Counted from the stretch's first letter, positions 1 to 11,324 are shown. The stretch is 64,000 nt of DNA from Azolla caroliniana (GCA_043228905.1 JBHGNT010000011.1:19716001-19780000), one strand, 5' to 3'. Notes: a model not told the origin generated them from the sequence alone. A program made the numbers and translations.

Positions 1-834
1 GTGACACCCCCAAATTCCTTGGTTAGCTCACCATGAGGAAGGTGGCCTCTTGAGACTTGGCAATGACCTATAAACTTTTTGAGATTAACAATGGTTGATA
101 CACTTAATTACTACATTACTAAGTAAAAAAAACAATTATATACAAAGTGGAAAAGATACATGGAGAGAGTGGCTTTTAATGTAGGTAATGGAGAAGAGTG
201 ACGACCATAAGTTAGCTCCAAAGACCATTTTACAATGAGAGTTATGCTCATTAACAAATTTGAGACCCTAAATGTCCCTAATAAAAGCAGTTACCACACA
301 ACGTACAATATAAGCATGTTTCTTGCATACAAGGGTACTTTCTACATATAAAAGGATGTGTCATTTTTCTTTTGGGATTTCTCCAATATGTTAACTAATA
401 AACATCTACATCTCAAGATAATGCAACAATAATTTATTTTACATAAGGATGGCAACTTTCCCTCTTAACAAGCACAAAGCATGACATGCGATATAGGAAT
501 ATTCATGCATTATCTCCTATCCAATAAGCTCATAGTGCACATGGAACAACACGTCTTGGTGTACAAATGGGAAATTGAATTGATATTATGTATGACTTGT
601 AACTAAGTTTTAATTTTGAACATGCATAACTCGGTGTTAAGTACCTACCGTACATAGCATAACTCGTGAACATTTTCATTGGTACCAAGGATCAAGTGTG
701 AGACCACGAGAAAAGGGAACACAACCTAGTAGCCATTCCAATGTGAAAGGGGACAATCTCTTTGTACAATAATTATAAATGTCACTTTTATGCCATTTTA
801 GTTCTTCTTGAACATTCTCTTTCCCTAAGACTTC

Positions 835-838
<4 letters not shown>

Positions 839-887
<49 letters not shown>
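839..887. repeat. (CT)n microsatellite
   Basis: Uninterrupted CT dinucleotide tract of about 49 bp, one of at least six long CT/GA tracts in the window. Confidence 0.95.
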
Positions 888-890
<3 letters not shown>

Positions 891-2918
891 CTACATAGAG
901 ATTAGCATTAAGCGTTCTTTTAGCAAAACCCTAATATTCTATTCTCTTGTATGTGTCGATGATGGTCACTAAATTGAAGTGTGGTCAATTTATTTGTGTT
1001 TATCATATTATTTGTCTACATTATCTAATGCTTAAACCCTTAATATGACATGAGTGAACTTCTTGGTGAGGATAAACTTTGAGAGAGGTGTGAGAGCTCA
1101 TTTAGTCTTATGTATGTAAGGTTAGTAGCTCCATAGTTATTGACAACCACTCTCATTTGACTTGCCACCAATATGGTATACAATGGTTTAGATCCCTTAG
1201 TGTGTGATATTTGCATAGATGTACAACTTTGTTGATACAAATGTGTGTGCTTGTTGAGAACACCATGAGCCAACACACTTGGAGTTTCAAATAATCATGG
1301 AGGTTCTCTACAAGCAATGGTTCATGATGAAATCCTATAGAGATATGTCTAAGAACACATAAAGTAAACATGATATATGAATAATCATGGGACACATGGA
1401 AAATGATTTGATTGAGAGGAAAACCCTAATGATCAAACTCTCATGACCATGGTTACGCATGAACGAGCTCAAAAGTGTGGCATGTGTATGAGATAGGACC
1501 AACAAAACGACAAAGATTTCATGCCCATTGACAAAATACTCTTGTTGGATTTGTTCACTAAATGGGGATGTATTTTGTTGGGCCACATCAACCTAACACT
1601 AGAATTGGTACAAACATATTCTCATTGGCATGGAAATCAAATGGCCTTAAGTTGTTAAAATCAGATAAATAAGGTGTTCAATGTTGCAAACTTTTTGCAT
1701 TTCATGACCATGTTTGGTTGTCCTATTGGGGTGTTGTGTTCATAGAGCTCTCCATAAAGCAAATATGATGATCCTCAATTCAACAACTATGAAACATCTT
1801 CTAACAAAATCCTAGTTCAAATTATAAGAAGGATTGTTGAAGCAAGCAAAATTTATTACAATTGGAATTTGAATAGTGCATTACAAGCATTTTGAGCGTC
1901 ATATATGGATAACAGTCTTTTCGGTGGAGTTTAAACTAGAGACAATATTGCCCATCAAATTCATTATGTTTATCTAAGGATTGTGCTCTTTCAAAGGTTG
2001 TCCATGGAGGAATACAAAGAGAAAGCCAACAAGGAGATACGAACTTTGGAAGGGAAATTCATAGGAGAATTGGTGCAATAGAGAAGTCTTTCCAAATTAG
2101 ATAAGCTCGAGAAAAGAAAGGAGATCCACAAGGGAGATAAGAGTTGCTCATTTAATTCTTGGAGTCATAAGAAAACATGAAAGTTTAATTCTTCTATGCT
2201 CATTATTTATTGGTCATTGTCACTCATATATTATGAGGTTCAACATATAAATGGCTCATTATATAAAATGAATAACAAAATATCTATATGAATTTGCATT
2301 AGGACTCAATTATTAAGGAACCAAGTAGGTTAAAAATGACCAAATATTCTCTCTAAATTTGGATGCGAGTATTTGAGTTGATTTTGTCTCTATCAACAAT
2401 GTATTAAAAGGTTTTTAAGGCACAAGACATACTAGAGATCATCAACCAACATGCATACAACAAATGGAAGATAAAGGTGATAACCCGTCAAACCTAGCAA
2501 AATAGTGAATGACGAGGATACCAACAAAATAGAAACTTTGAGAATTTGGCATAGCTTCATTCACAAGATGATAGAGGCTTCCAGTCACTTCTTTAGTTTT
2601 GGGATAAGGTCGACCACTAGTAACAAGGCATTTTTGTGTGGAGTTGTCTCAAAGAATGGGATTCAACTGAGTGTGCACAACAAAAACTCCAACCAGGACC
2701 AAGTTAGAGTTCAAGAAATTGATTGGACGTGCCAAGTGTTGCGTGCAGAAGAGGACAAGTAGTTGTTTAATGAGAAATGAGTGCAAGTGAAGAAGAAGAA
2801 GAAGAAGAAGAAGACGACACACATAGGGAAATCAATGAGAATACAAGGGAGAAGAAGTGGTGGATGCGGATCACGGTTGGACCAACAAAACCTACTCGTG
2901 CGAATACAAAATGCATGC

Positions 2919-3003
2919 ACATACATACATACATATGTAAGTACGTACGTACATGATCATACATACATACATGCATGCATGCATGCATGCATACGTACAT
3001 ACA
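2919..3003. repeat. CATA/CATG/CGTA tetranucleotide array
   Basis: Mixed runs of CATA, CGTA and CATG units directly outside the left terminal inverted repeat of the MULE. A CATA array also lies just outside the right terminal repeat (16032-16072), so the MULE is bounded by CATA-type repeats on both sides and its target-site duplication is hidden in them. Confidence 0.85.
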
Positions 3004-3005
3004 CG

Positions 3006-3127
3006 ACGTGTCTAACTACTACCACATATTTATGAGGGCAAGTGAGGGAATCGCGGAGAGGGACGGTGCCGGTCGCTAGATGAGGGTGCATGCAATTTGC
3101 ACCGTCCAATGTGGATGAAGAAAAAGT
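3006..3127 (+). repeat. MULE left terminal inverted repeat
   Basis: Pairs in inverted orientation with 15896-16025. The outer 60 bp, including CTAACTACTACC and GAGGGCAAGTGAGGGAATCG, are nearly identical to the complement of the right end. The inner half is about 70% similar by eye. Confidence 0.85.
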
Positions 3128-3608
3128 GCGCCATAAGAAGTTCTCTTTTTGGGGAGTCCGTCTCACTAAAGAAGGAGCCAACTCTATGAAAAGGAACTTG
3201 ACTCATTAGTTTGTGATGAGTATAAAAACCCATATACCTGTCATTTTTGCCTGTTTTCAAACAGGAAGCCAGAGGTTTAGGGTTAAGGCATCTTCAGCGA
3301 GGCGCACCACTTGTTGTCCTGTTGTTTGCGAGCACCTGTTGTACTGTTGTCCAGAGGTATGTATCACCAGACTTTGTGGAGGTTATACCTTTGAGTTTTG
3401 TGTTTGAAATCATATTTTCCTCCCAATTGGAAGCCATATTATTATTAACCTCCATTGCATGCCAGAGTAAAAATCTTGATAAGATAATATGGCATCCATA
3501 TTAATATGAAACAGAGTAAGAAGAAAAAAGACCTGAACCTTCAATCACGTACTGCTTGGGTGGGTTGCACAAATTGGTGGTTTTTGAAGATGGCATGTGT
3601 TTTGTACA
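3128..3608. other. MULE 5' region, probable promoter/5'UTR
   Basis: Lies between the left TIR and the first plausible start codon. There is no recognisable domain. It contains several GT/AG pairs, such as CCAGAG|GTATGT near 3357, that could be UTR introns. It probably holds the promoter and 5' UTR of the Ulp1-like gene, by position only. Confidence 0.35.
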
Positions 3609-4311
3609 GATGGCTAGTCAGTCCAAGACCTTCATAGACTTTGATGCGGATTGGGGCGAAACAATACCCTATGAAGGGATGTATGGCTTGAATCATTTCT
3701 CAACTATATATTGCGTATAAATAGTGATGTTTGTCTGCTAACTTGAATGATGGTTTAGGGTTTTTGTAAGAAAGGGTGCTAGGTGCCCCAAATCCAATGA
3801 TATGGATGTTGAAAACATCATTACTGAAGTCTCTCGAACATGGATACGAACCCCATACATGACATGGGACCAGGTGTTGAAGATATCAAACTAAATGGTG
3901 AGTTGATGTAGTTTCTTGTAAACATTATTGAAGTAAGTATATATTGGGTTTTTCTAATGCAAATGTCACACCATTGTTGTAGTGGACCCTATGTCCCTCT
4001 TCAAGTGTGGCAGAGACTTGACAAGTATCAAATGTAGCACATGTATCTTCGGAGATTCATGTAGAAAAGAGGTACAATGGTTTCGCAAAAAAGCTGACAT
4101 GGAGGCTCACTTACAGAAGGCACATGGCATTCGTGTAATACTACCTCGGGGGCTAAAGATAGAAGAAGAAGAGCAATCGACCTCCATGAGGAGCACAACC
4201 TAATAAATAGGTTTCAGGTGGCTTGCTGACGACTAGATCTAGCGGTCTCTTTGACGGAGGTAGAACTATGTTCGTTGTGCACTATAGGGGAGATGGCATC
4301 CACATGGATGA
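3609..4311 (+). pseudogene. MULE accessory gene, 5' exons (Ulp1-like gene, first part)
   Basis: Probable 5' part of the gene that continues at 10917 on the far side of the copia insertion. A start at 3609 directly follows a TTTTGTACAG splice-acceptor-like string and gives MASQSKTFIDFDADWGETIP. A 73-codon stretch at 3982-4203 encodes Cys/His-containing protein (CSTCIFGDSC, then EAHLQKAHG, a C2H2-like arrangement), but I do not recognise the family. From about 4228 the frame reads LTEVELCSLCTIGEMASTW and runs straight into the 10917 segment once the copia element and one GATGA copy are ignored. This resembles the N-terminal part of Ulp1/C48 domains. Exon borders are uncertain and at least one in-frame stop lies near 4220. 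Confidence 0.45.
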
Positions 4312-5163
4312 TGACGGGAACAGGACGCTCCCTATACGCAACGCTCGGCCACAACCGAGCTTAGAAGCATACACAGAAAACGGGAAATAAAACACGACAC
4401 GAAGAAGAGAAGAGTACACAGGATGTTTACGTGGAAAACCCAAAGAGGGAAAAACCACGGCAGCCCACAAGCTGCAAACTATCACTATGTTAGAATGTAC
4501 AACAGTGAGTTCACGGAGGCAACGACCTCGTGCTCACGATCTTCGCCACAAGCGGTGGTTACAACAGAGGCAACGACCTCTTTCTCTCTCTCTCTCTCTC
4601 TCTCTGTACAAAGTTATGCACTGTCTCTCTCCTTGCACCAACAAGAATGACAACAACAACTAAAAGTTTGCCCTAAGTCATATTTATACTAATATGACTT
4701 TTCGGCTATTTACAAATATAACCATGATGGACTCTTAGAAACATATTTACGAATATGTCTCTTCATCCGGTGAGCACTTCTCACCGGGTCTGCACCATCA
4801 AGCTCTCCGTAGCCGGGTACTCCTCATCTGGTCTTCACCGGGTCTTCACCGGGTCTGCACCATTCGGCTCTCCATAGCCGGGTACTCCTCATCCGGTTCT
4901 CACCGGGTCTGCACCATCCGGCTTTCCGTAGCCGAGTACTCCTCATCTGGTTCTCACCGGGTCTGCACCATCTGGATCTCCGTAGCCGGGTACTCCTCAT
5001 CTGGTTCTCACCGGGTTTGCACCATCCGGCTCTCCGTAGCCGAGTACTCCTCATCCGGTTCTCACCGGGTCTGCACCATCCGGCTCTCCGTAGTCGGGTA
5101 CTCCTCATCCGGTTTCGGCACTGTTCTTCTCCCTTCCCATCCGGAGAGACCTGTCTCCCAACA
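4312..5163 (-). repeat. copia 3' LTR (852 bp)
   Basis: Matches 10125-10916 and 8269-9182. The three LTRs differ in length (852, 792, 914 bp), mainly through the number of 54-bp units in the half next to the purine tract. It also contains a short CT tract near 4579-4603. Confidence 0.93.
4770..5120. repeat. 54-bp tandem repeat inside copia LTR
   Basis: About six degenerate copies of a GC-rich 54-bp unit with core CACCGGGTCTGCACCATCCG. As 54 is a multiple of three, several frames stay open and give a spurious 18-residue repeat. The same array occurs at about 8731-9122 and 10575-10862. Confidence 0.9.
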
Positions 5164-5176
5164 AACTCCCCCTTCA
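5164..5176 (-). promoter_or_regulatory. copia polypurine tract
   Basis: On the minus strand, GTGAAGGGGGAGTT directly abuts the TGTTGGG start of the 3' LTR, the expected site for plus-strand DNA priming. Confidence 0.8.
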
Positions 5177-7132
5177 CTCCGACACGGGGTGTCTTACTAG
5201 TCCGATCCTCTTCCGGCATGCATCCAGCTTGTCGGGTATCAGCACTTTGGTCAGCATATCTGACCCGTTCTCGGTAGTGTGGATCTTCGTCAGTGCGAAC
5301 TCCTGGTCATCTATTCTTTCCCGGATCCAGTGATATCTTCGCTGGATATGCTTCGTCCGGGAATGGTAGGCCGCATTCTTAGCAAGATGGATGGCACTTT
5401 GACTGTCGCAATAGAGTCGGTATTCATCTTGCCGGATACCGAGCTCTCCGATGAAGTCCTTCATCCATAACATTTCTTTGCCTGCTTCCACAGCCGCCAT
5501 GTACTCCGCCTCTGTGGTTGACAATGCAACCGTCTTCTGCAACCTCGACTGCCACGAGACAGCTCCCCCTGCATATGTCATTACATACCCGGATGTAGAC
5601 CGACTGGTATCCACATCAGCCGACATGTCCGAATTGGTAAAACCGTCAAGTTGAGGTTTTCCGGAGCCGAATCGGAGACACATATTTGAGGTGCCCTTCA
5701 AGTACCAGAGTATCCATTTGACCGCATTCCAGTGCTCCTTGCCGGGATTACTCATAAACCGGCTGACCACTCCGACTGCGTATCCTATATCCGGTCGGGT
5801 ACACACCATTGCGTACATCAAGCTCCCAACGGCAGAGGCATATGGAATCTTCATCATATCTGCCTTCTCTGCTTTCGTCTTCGGGCTTTGCTTACCGGAT
5901 AACCTGCAGTTTGCCGGAAGTGTCGATCCGACCGGTTTCGCATCCGACATGTTGAACCGGTGAAGCACCTTTGTCACGTACTTCTCCTGTGACAACCATA
6001 ATTGCTTCACTGACCGGTTCCGGATAATATGCATCCCCAGCATCTGCCTTGCCGAACCCAAGTCTTTCATTGAGAAGGTCTGGTTGAGAGCCTTCTTCAG
6101 CATCCGTATTTTGGCTTGGTCCCGTCCGACGATCAACATGTCGTCCACGTACAGAAGGAGTATCAGGAAGTCGCCTCCTTCGAATTTCTTCACAAACACG
6201 CAGTGATCGGCCTGCGTCTTGTGGTACCCTTGATCAGTCATGAAGGAGTCGAACTTCCGGTACCATTGCCGGGGGGCCTGCTTCAACCCGTAGAGGCTCT
6301 TCTTCAACCGACATACCAGGTGCTCCTTCCCTTTCTCCACGAATCCTTCCGGTTGCTACATGTAGATCTCCTCTTCGAGGTCGCCATGAAGGAATGTCGT
6401 CTTCACGTCCAGCTGCTCTACCTCAAGGTCCATGCTTGCCGCTATACTCAGCACCGTCCGGATGGAGGTCATCTTTACAACCGGGGCAAATATCTTGTCG
6501 AAGTCCACGCCCTTCTTCTGCTGGAACCCCTTCACCACAATCCTGGCTTTGTATCTCGGGGGGTTGCCGACATCTCCCGGTTTCAACTTGTACACCCACT
6601 TGTTTCGGAGTGCCCGCTTTCCTTTCGGCAACTCCACCAATTCGTACGTATGGTTCTCATGCAGGGAATCCATCTCATCCTGCATGGCACTTAACCATTT
6701 GCGGTTGTGGGTGTCATCCTTCGCTTCTTTGAAGCTTTCCGGCTCCCCCTCATCGGTCAGCAGAACATGCTCTGCATCCGGAAATCTCCGGGGGGGCCTT
6801 CTCTCTCTGAGAGGATATCTCCATCTTCGGGCTTCGGTAACCGGCTCCTCCATTTGCTCTTCATCCGAATCCGATTCGGGGTCTTGGCCGGTTCCGGTTT
6901 CAGCTTCCTCTACTTCTTCTTCAGCCGGTTCGATATCCTCACCGTAACCGACTGGCTCCTCGAGTGCTAACCGGTCTCTTGCCGGTTGGGTCTGTTCATC
7001 GTAGAGTCGGTCCTTACCGGTCGACTCGGAGTTCATTATCTTCTTCTCCGACTCCCAGTCGGCGAGCGTCTTGTCCTCCATGAAGATAATATCTCGACTC
7101 CGGAATACTTTCTTGTCGACCAGGTCCCACAC
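5174..7132 (-). pseudogene. copia reverse transcriptase and RNase H
   Basis: Frame homologous to the copia pol C-terminal half. A linker rich in acidic residues and prolines precedes the RT domain, with NKWVYKLK, RYKARIVVKGFQQKKGVDF, SLYGLKQAPRQWYRKFDSFM and the catalytic LLYVDDML. RNase H follows with DMSADVDTSRSTSGYV, SWQSRLQKTVALSTTEAEYM and YCDSQSAIHLAKN. A TAG near 6356 interrupts the frame at the usual IYM-QPEGF position, so the region reads as two open stretches in one frame. It shares its frame with integrase. It would have produced element cDNA in cytoplasmic particles. Confidence 0.92.
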
Positions 7133-7822
7133 TCAGTAGCCGAACTCATCATCACCGTAACCGAGGAATATGCATGGCCGGGTCTTTGGATCTAACTTTC
7201 CTCTCCGGTCCTTAGCTACATGCACGTACGCGAGACACCCGAACACCTTCAGGTGCCGGTAGGATACTTCCTTACTGGTCCACACTCTCTGTGGCGTGTC
7301 TCCGTCCAAGGGTACTGAGGGTGATCTATTTATCACATATGTCGTCGTCGACAATGCCTCAGGCCAAAACTTCTTGGGTAGTTTTGCATGCGCTAGCATA
7401 CTCCGGACCCTCTCCATTATGGTCCGGTTCATCCTCTCGGCTAGTCCGTTTAGTTCCGACGTCTTCGGCATAGTAAATTTGAGTCGGATTCCCTTCGAGC
7501 AGCAGTACTCCTCGAACTGCCCTCGGTATTCTCCTTCGTTATCTGCTCGAACCGCCTTCAGCTTCCGACCGGTTTCTCTTTCCACTCTCGCGTGGAGCTC
7601 TTTGAAGACGGATAGTACCTGATCCTTCGTCTTCAACGGTGTGGCCCACAGCTTCCGGCTGTGGTCATCTATAAACGTCACGAAGTACTGCGCTCCAGCA
7701 TGTGACTTCGTGTCTACTTGACACACATCTATATTTACCAACTCCAGTGGTGCATTACGTCTCATCGGTGGCCTTGGTCGGAAGGAGGTCCGGTTTTGCT
7801 TACCGGCCAGACAATCAGTGCA
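7133..7822 (-). pseudogene. copia integrase core
   Basis: Begins with CTDCLAGKQ, the end of the zinc-binding GAG-pre-integrase module. The DDE core follows: D in LELVNIDVCQVDTKSHAG, D in KAVRADNEGEY, and E in GLAERMNRTIMERVRSML. It ends with the usual HLKVFGCLAYVHV and FLGYGDDEFGY. A TGA at 7133-7135 sits where related elements usually have CGA/Arg. The upstream GAG-pre-integrase is in another frame, so a small indel lies near 7815. Confidence 0.9.
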
Positions 7823-8263
7823 CGTTCTTCACTGGAATGAGGTTGTCGTCTGCAAGCCTCTTCATCCCCTTCTCGCTCATATGACACAGCCTCTTGTGCC
7901 ACAACTCACCGGCAGTGTCGGATGCCACGTTCACTTCTTCCGGACATAACCGGGCAATCATCAGGTACAATGTGTTGACCTTCCGGGCCCGAGCCACAAT
8001 CAGGCTCGCTTTGCTGAACTTCATGACACCGTTCCGGATGCTACCCGTGTAGCCTTCATCATCTAGCCGACCGGCTGATATCAGGTTCAGACGAACCTCC
8101 AGAACGTGTCAGACATCCTTCAGCAGCAACTTGCATCCGATTGGTGTTGTCAGCCACACGTCTCCTATGCCAACAATTCGGCATGTACCTTCATTCCCCA
8201 TCCGGACACAACCGTGATCACCGGCTGAGTAGAATGAGAAGCATTTCCGGTCCGGGGTAAGGT
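7815..8263 (-). pseudogene. copia protease C-terminal part and GAG-pre-integrase
   Basis: Starts directly beside the solo-LTR insertion with the protease continuation FHLTPDRKCFSFY and later LNLISAGRLDDEG. GAG-pre-integrase follows (ELWHKRLCHMSEKGMKRLADD). A TGA at 8109-8111 lies in the KDV-HVLE motif, where Arg is usual. This frame equals the gag frame once the 914-bp LTR plus the 5-bp duplication is removed, which supports an originally continuous gag-pol frame. Confidence 0.85.
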
Positions 8264-8268
8264 GGAAC

Positions 8269-9182
8269 TGACGGGAACTAAACGCTCCTTATGTGCAACG
8301 CTCGGCCACAACCGAGCTTAGAATCATACACAGGAAACGGGAAATAAAACACGACACAAAGAAGAGAAGGGTACATAGGATGTTTACGTGGAAAACCCAA
8401 ACTAAGGGAAAAAAAAAACCACGGCAACCCACAGGTTGCAAACTATCAGTATGTTAGTATGTACAACAGTGAGTTCACGGAGGCAACGACCTCGTGCTCA
8501 CGATCCTCACCATAGGCGGCGATTACAACAAAGGCAACGACCTCTTTCTCTCTCTCTCTATCTCTCTGTACACAGTTGCGCGCTCTCTCTCTCCTTGCAC
8601 CAACAAGAATGACAACAACAGTCATCTAAAAGTTTGCCCTAAGTCATATTTATACTAATATGACTTTTCAGCTATTTACAAATATAGCCTCGATGGACTC
8701 TCAGAAACATATTTACGAATATGTCTCTTCATCCGGTGAGCATTCCTCATCGGGTCTGCACCATCCGGCTCTCCGTAACCGGGTACTCCTTATTCGGTTC
8801 TCACCGGGTCTGCACCATCTGGCTCTCCGTAGTCGGGTACTCCTCATCCGGTCTTCACCGGGTCTGCACCATCCGGCTCTCCGTGGCCGGGTACTCCTCA
8901 TCCGGTTCTCACCGGGTCTGCATCATCCGGCTCTCCGTAGCCGGGTACTCCTCATCCGGTACTCACCGGGTCTGCACCATCCGGCTCTCCATAGCCGGGT
9001 ACTCCTCATCCTGTTCTCACCGGATCTGCATCATCCGGCTCTCCGTAGCCGGGTACTCCTCATCCGGTACTCACCGGGTCTGCACCATCCGGCTCTCCGT
9101 AGACGGGTACTCCTCATCCGGTTTCGGCCTCGGCCGAGTTTGTTCATCTCCCTTCCCATCCGGAGGGACCTGTCTCCCAACA
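8269..9182 (-). repeat. solo LTR of the same copia family, nested in protease
   Basis: Full LTR (914 bp, TG...CA) flanked by the perfect 5-bp direct repeat GGAAC at 8264-8268 and 9183-9187. It interrupts the protease right after the catalytic VVDSGAS motif. It has the longest 54-bp array of the three LTRs, about seven units. No internal element sequence is present, so it probably arose by LTR-LTR recombination of a full insertion. Confidence 0.92.
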
Positions 9183-10095
9183 GGAACGACGCTCCGGAGT
9201 CTACCACCCAAGTCATCTCGTCGCCGACAAGGTTTATCTCACTCTCCTCGGTGATGAGCATCAACTCTTCTTCACTTGCCGCGATTGTCATCGTTCCCTT
9301 CCGGTCCGGGGTCCGCTTTGAATCGGTACTGTCGGTTTCCTTGTCTTTTCGGAAATGCTGACAGTTCTTTTGGAAGTGTCCCGGCTTGCCACAATAGAAG
9401 CAAGTGGGCCTTCCCCTTGACTTTGACCGTGTCCCCGACTTCTCCCGGTTCTGGGGACTACGGTTTCTATGTCTTCCGCGTTCTGATTCGGTAAGGAGCG
9501 CTTTGGAGTCGGAGCTTGTATCTTTATCTTTCCGACGCGCCTCCTCATCTAGCAAGCTCGACTTTACTCTTGCTAGGGATAACCGTTTTCCTTCCGGCCC
9601 GGCGTTGCCCAAAGTGACAACCAACGTCTCCCAGCTATCCGGGAGGGAACCGAGCAGGAGTAGCACTAGTACCTCATCGGCGAGAGGTACTTCCAATGAA
9701 GTTGCCTGGTGTATCAGCCCCTGGAAGGCATTCATGTGCTCCGCCATGCTGGAGCCATCTTGGTACCGGAGTCTTACTAGCTTCCGGAATACCGAAACCT
9801 GATTAACAGCATTTTTGTTTTGAAACATAATGCCAATCTTCTCCCAGAGCTCATGAGCCTTGCTCTCTTCATTGAAGTTGTTGTATAGGCTCATGTCGAT
9901 GAAGCACTGTATGTACGCCGTTGTCTTCATGTGCATCACCTCCCATATTGTGGCGTCAATCTTGTCTGGTCTCTTGTCCCTGAACTGAACCGGTAACCAA
10001 AGATCTTTAACCACGAGCATGTCCCTTATCTTCGACTTCCACACTGAATAGTTGGAGCCGGTGAGCTTGAACATGCCGCCAAACGATTCGTCCAT
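9183..10095 (-). pseudogene. copia gag and start of protease
   Basis: The ATG at 10093-10095 gives MDESFGGMFKLTGSNYSVWK, typical of copia gag. The UBN2-type core follows (LWEKIGIMFQNKNAVNQVSV, then LLLLGSLPDSWETLVVTLGN) and a CCHC zinc knuckle CFYCGKPGHFQKNC. The protease active site WVVDSGAS is reached just as the solo LTR begins. An upstream in-frame extension into the LTR is ignored because the family's gag starts after the primer site. Gag packages element RNA in virus-like particles. Confidence 0.9.
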
Positions 10096-10110
10096 TTTCT
10101 GTGTCGTTTT

Positions 10111-10122
10111 GCTCTGATACCA
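10111..10122 (-). promoter_or_regulatory. copia primer-binding site (tRNA-iMet)
   Basis: The minus strand reads TGGTATCAGAGC two bases inside the 5' LTR, the classical plant match to the 3' end of initiator methionine tRNA. It contrasts with both Ty3 elements of the window, which have no TGG-type site. Confidence 0.93.
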
Positions 10123-10124
10123 CT

Positions 10125-10916
10125 TGACGGGAACAGGATGCTCCGTATACGCAACGCTCGGCCACAACCGAGCTTAGAATCATACACAGAAAACGGGAAA
10201 TAAAACACGACACGAAGAAGAGAAGAGTACACAGGATGTTTACATGGAAAACCCAAAGAGGGAAAAACCACGGCAGCCCACAGGCTGCAAACTATCACTA
10301 TTTAGAATGTACAACAGTGAGTTCACGGAGGCAACGACCTCGTGCTCACGATCTTCGCCATAGGCGACGGTTACAACAGAGGCAACGACCTCTTTCTCTC
10401 TCTCTCTCTCTCTGTACACAGTTACGCACTGTCTCTCTCCTTGCACCAACAAGAATGACAACAACAACTAAAAGTTTGCCCTAAGTCATATTTATACTAA
10501 TATGACTTTTCGGCTATTTACAAATATAGCCATGATGGACTCTCAGAAACATATTTACGAATATGTCTCTTCATCCGGTGAGCACTTCTCACCGGGTCTG
10601 CACCATCCGGCTCTCCGTAGTCGGGTACTCCTCATCCGGTCTTCACCGGGTCTGCACCATCCGGCTCTCCGTAGCTGGGTACTCCTCATCCGGTTCTCAC
10701 CGGGTTTGCACCATCCGGCTCTCTGTAGCCGGGTACTCCTCATCCGGTTCTCACCAGGTCTGCACCATCCGGCTCTCCGTAGCCGGGTACTCCTTATCCG
10801 GTTCTCACCGGGTCTGCACCATCCGGCTCTCCGTAGCCAGGTACTCGTCATCCGGTTTCGGCCTCGGCCGAGTTTGTTCATCTCCCTTCCCATCCTGAGG
10901 AACCTGTCTCCCAACA
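10125..10916 (-). repeat. copia 5' LTR (792 bp)
   Basis: TGTTGGGAG...CCCGTCA on the minus strand, with about five 54-bp units at 10575-10862. It is followed on the + strand by the GATGA target duplication, from which the MULE accessory gene resumes. Confidence 0.93.
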
Positions 10917-11324
10917 GATGATGACCCTATTCCACTTATGGATGGAGTACTCGCTGCCCTCTGAGATCAACAAACGGTTTCATATTGTGGATCCACTATG
11001 GGTACAACTAGAAAGCCAAAGTGATAAGGTAGAAGACATACTCACTCGGGTCCCTAAATGGGAATATGTCTTCATTCCAATATTGCACTCAGGGCATTGG
11101 ATGCTTTGGATGAAGATGCAACAGACTCCTACAGGTCTCGATGCCGATCAATTTGTAAGTATTTATGAGAATTGAATTTGAGCATTTGTTTTTGTAAGGG
11201 CTTAGGTTGATGGCATCTTGTGGTGTAGGGTAAGGAGCAATGGTTTGGATTTGAAGACGTGGAGCTCCTTCGGAAAATCATAGCAAAATGGTCACGAAGG
11301 ACTCTGGGCTTAGGGTTATTTTAA
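10917..11324 (+). pseudogene. Ulp1-like protein of the MULE, 3' part
   Basis: Continues the frame broken at 4311. An exon to 11154 encodes FHLWMEYSLPSEINKRFHIV, later KWEYVFIPILHSGHWMLWMK, the strand plus catalytic-His (HW) motif of Ulp1/C48 cysteine proteases. GT at 11155 and AG at 11228 remove a 74-bp intron in phase and add a last exon (11229-11324) ending in TAA. I see no DCG-type catalytic Cys motif after the His, so the protein is truncated, divergent or inactive. Ulp1 enzymes cleave SUMO-type modifiers; Ulp1-like genes are known passengers of plant MULEs. The assignment rests mainly on the HW motif and context. Confidence 0.5.

Larger units (their letters stand above)
1..3005. other. 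intergenic, no gene recognised
   Basis: AT-rich sequence without a convincing coding region; the open frames are short and match no family I recognise. It holds a (CT)n tract at 839-887 and ends in tetranucleotide repeats. Diffuse hints of decayed retroelement sequence around 1.85-2.75 kb are too weak to call. Confidence 0.6.
4312..10916 (-). mobile_element. Ty1/copia LTR retrotransposon (Tork-like?) with internal solo LTR
   Basis: LTRs at 10125-10916 (5') and 4312-5163 (3') start with TGTTGGGAG and end with CCCGTCA on the minus strand. The perfect 5-bp target duplication GATGA occupies 4307-4311 and 10917-10921. The primer site matching initiator-Met tRNA follows the 5' LTR and a purine tract precedes the 3' LTR. 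The domain order gag, protease, GAG-pre-integrase, integrase, RT, RNase H is diagnostic of copia; the gag and RNase H style resembles the Tork/Tnt1 lineage, tentatively. A related LTR of 914 bp (8269-9182) is inserted in the protease. The coding frame is broken by nonsense codons at 8109, 7133 and about 6356 and by a frame change near 7815. The element sits inside the MULE accessory gene. Confidence 0.93.

Noticed and set aside
1040-1586. Overlapping minus-strand frames of about 80 codons
   Set aside because: No conserved motif and low-complexity composition; likely chance in AT-rich DNA.
5279-7622. Numerous + strand open frames across the copia pol region
   Set aside because: Shadows of the minus-strand integrase, RT and RNase H, which show catalytic motifs.
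8731-9122. CRISPR-like array of regular repeats
   Set aside because: Units are contiguous without unique spacers and the locus is a plant LTR.
8660-9361. Open frame of 233 codons with an 18-residue repeat, and similar frames at 4824-5219 and 10502-10921
   Set aside because: They are the 54-bp LTR tandem repeat read in several frames on both strands; no start context, no domain.
4228-11324. Active Ulp1 SUMO protease
   Set aside because: Only the HW motif is clear; no DCG-type Cys motif follows and the gene is interrupted, so activity is not claimed.
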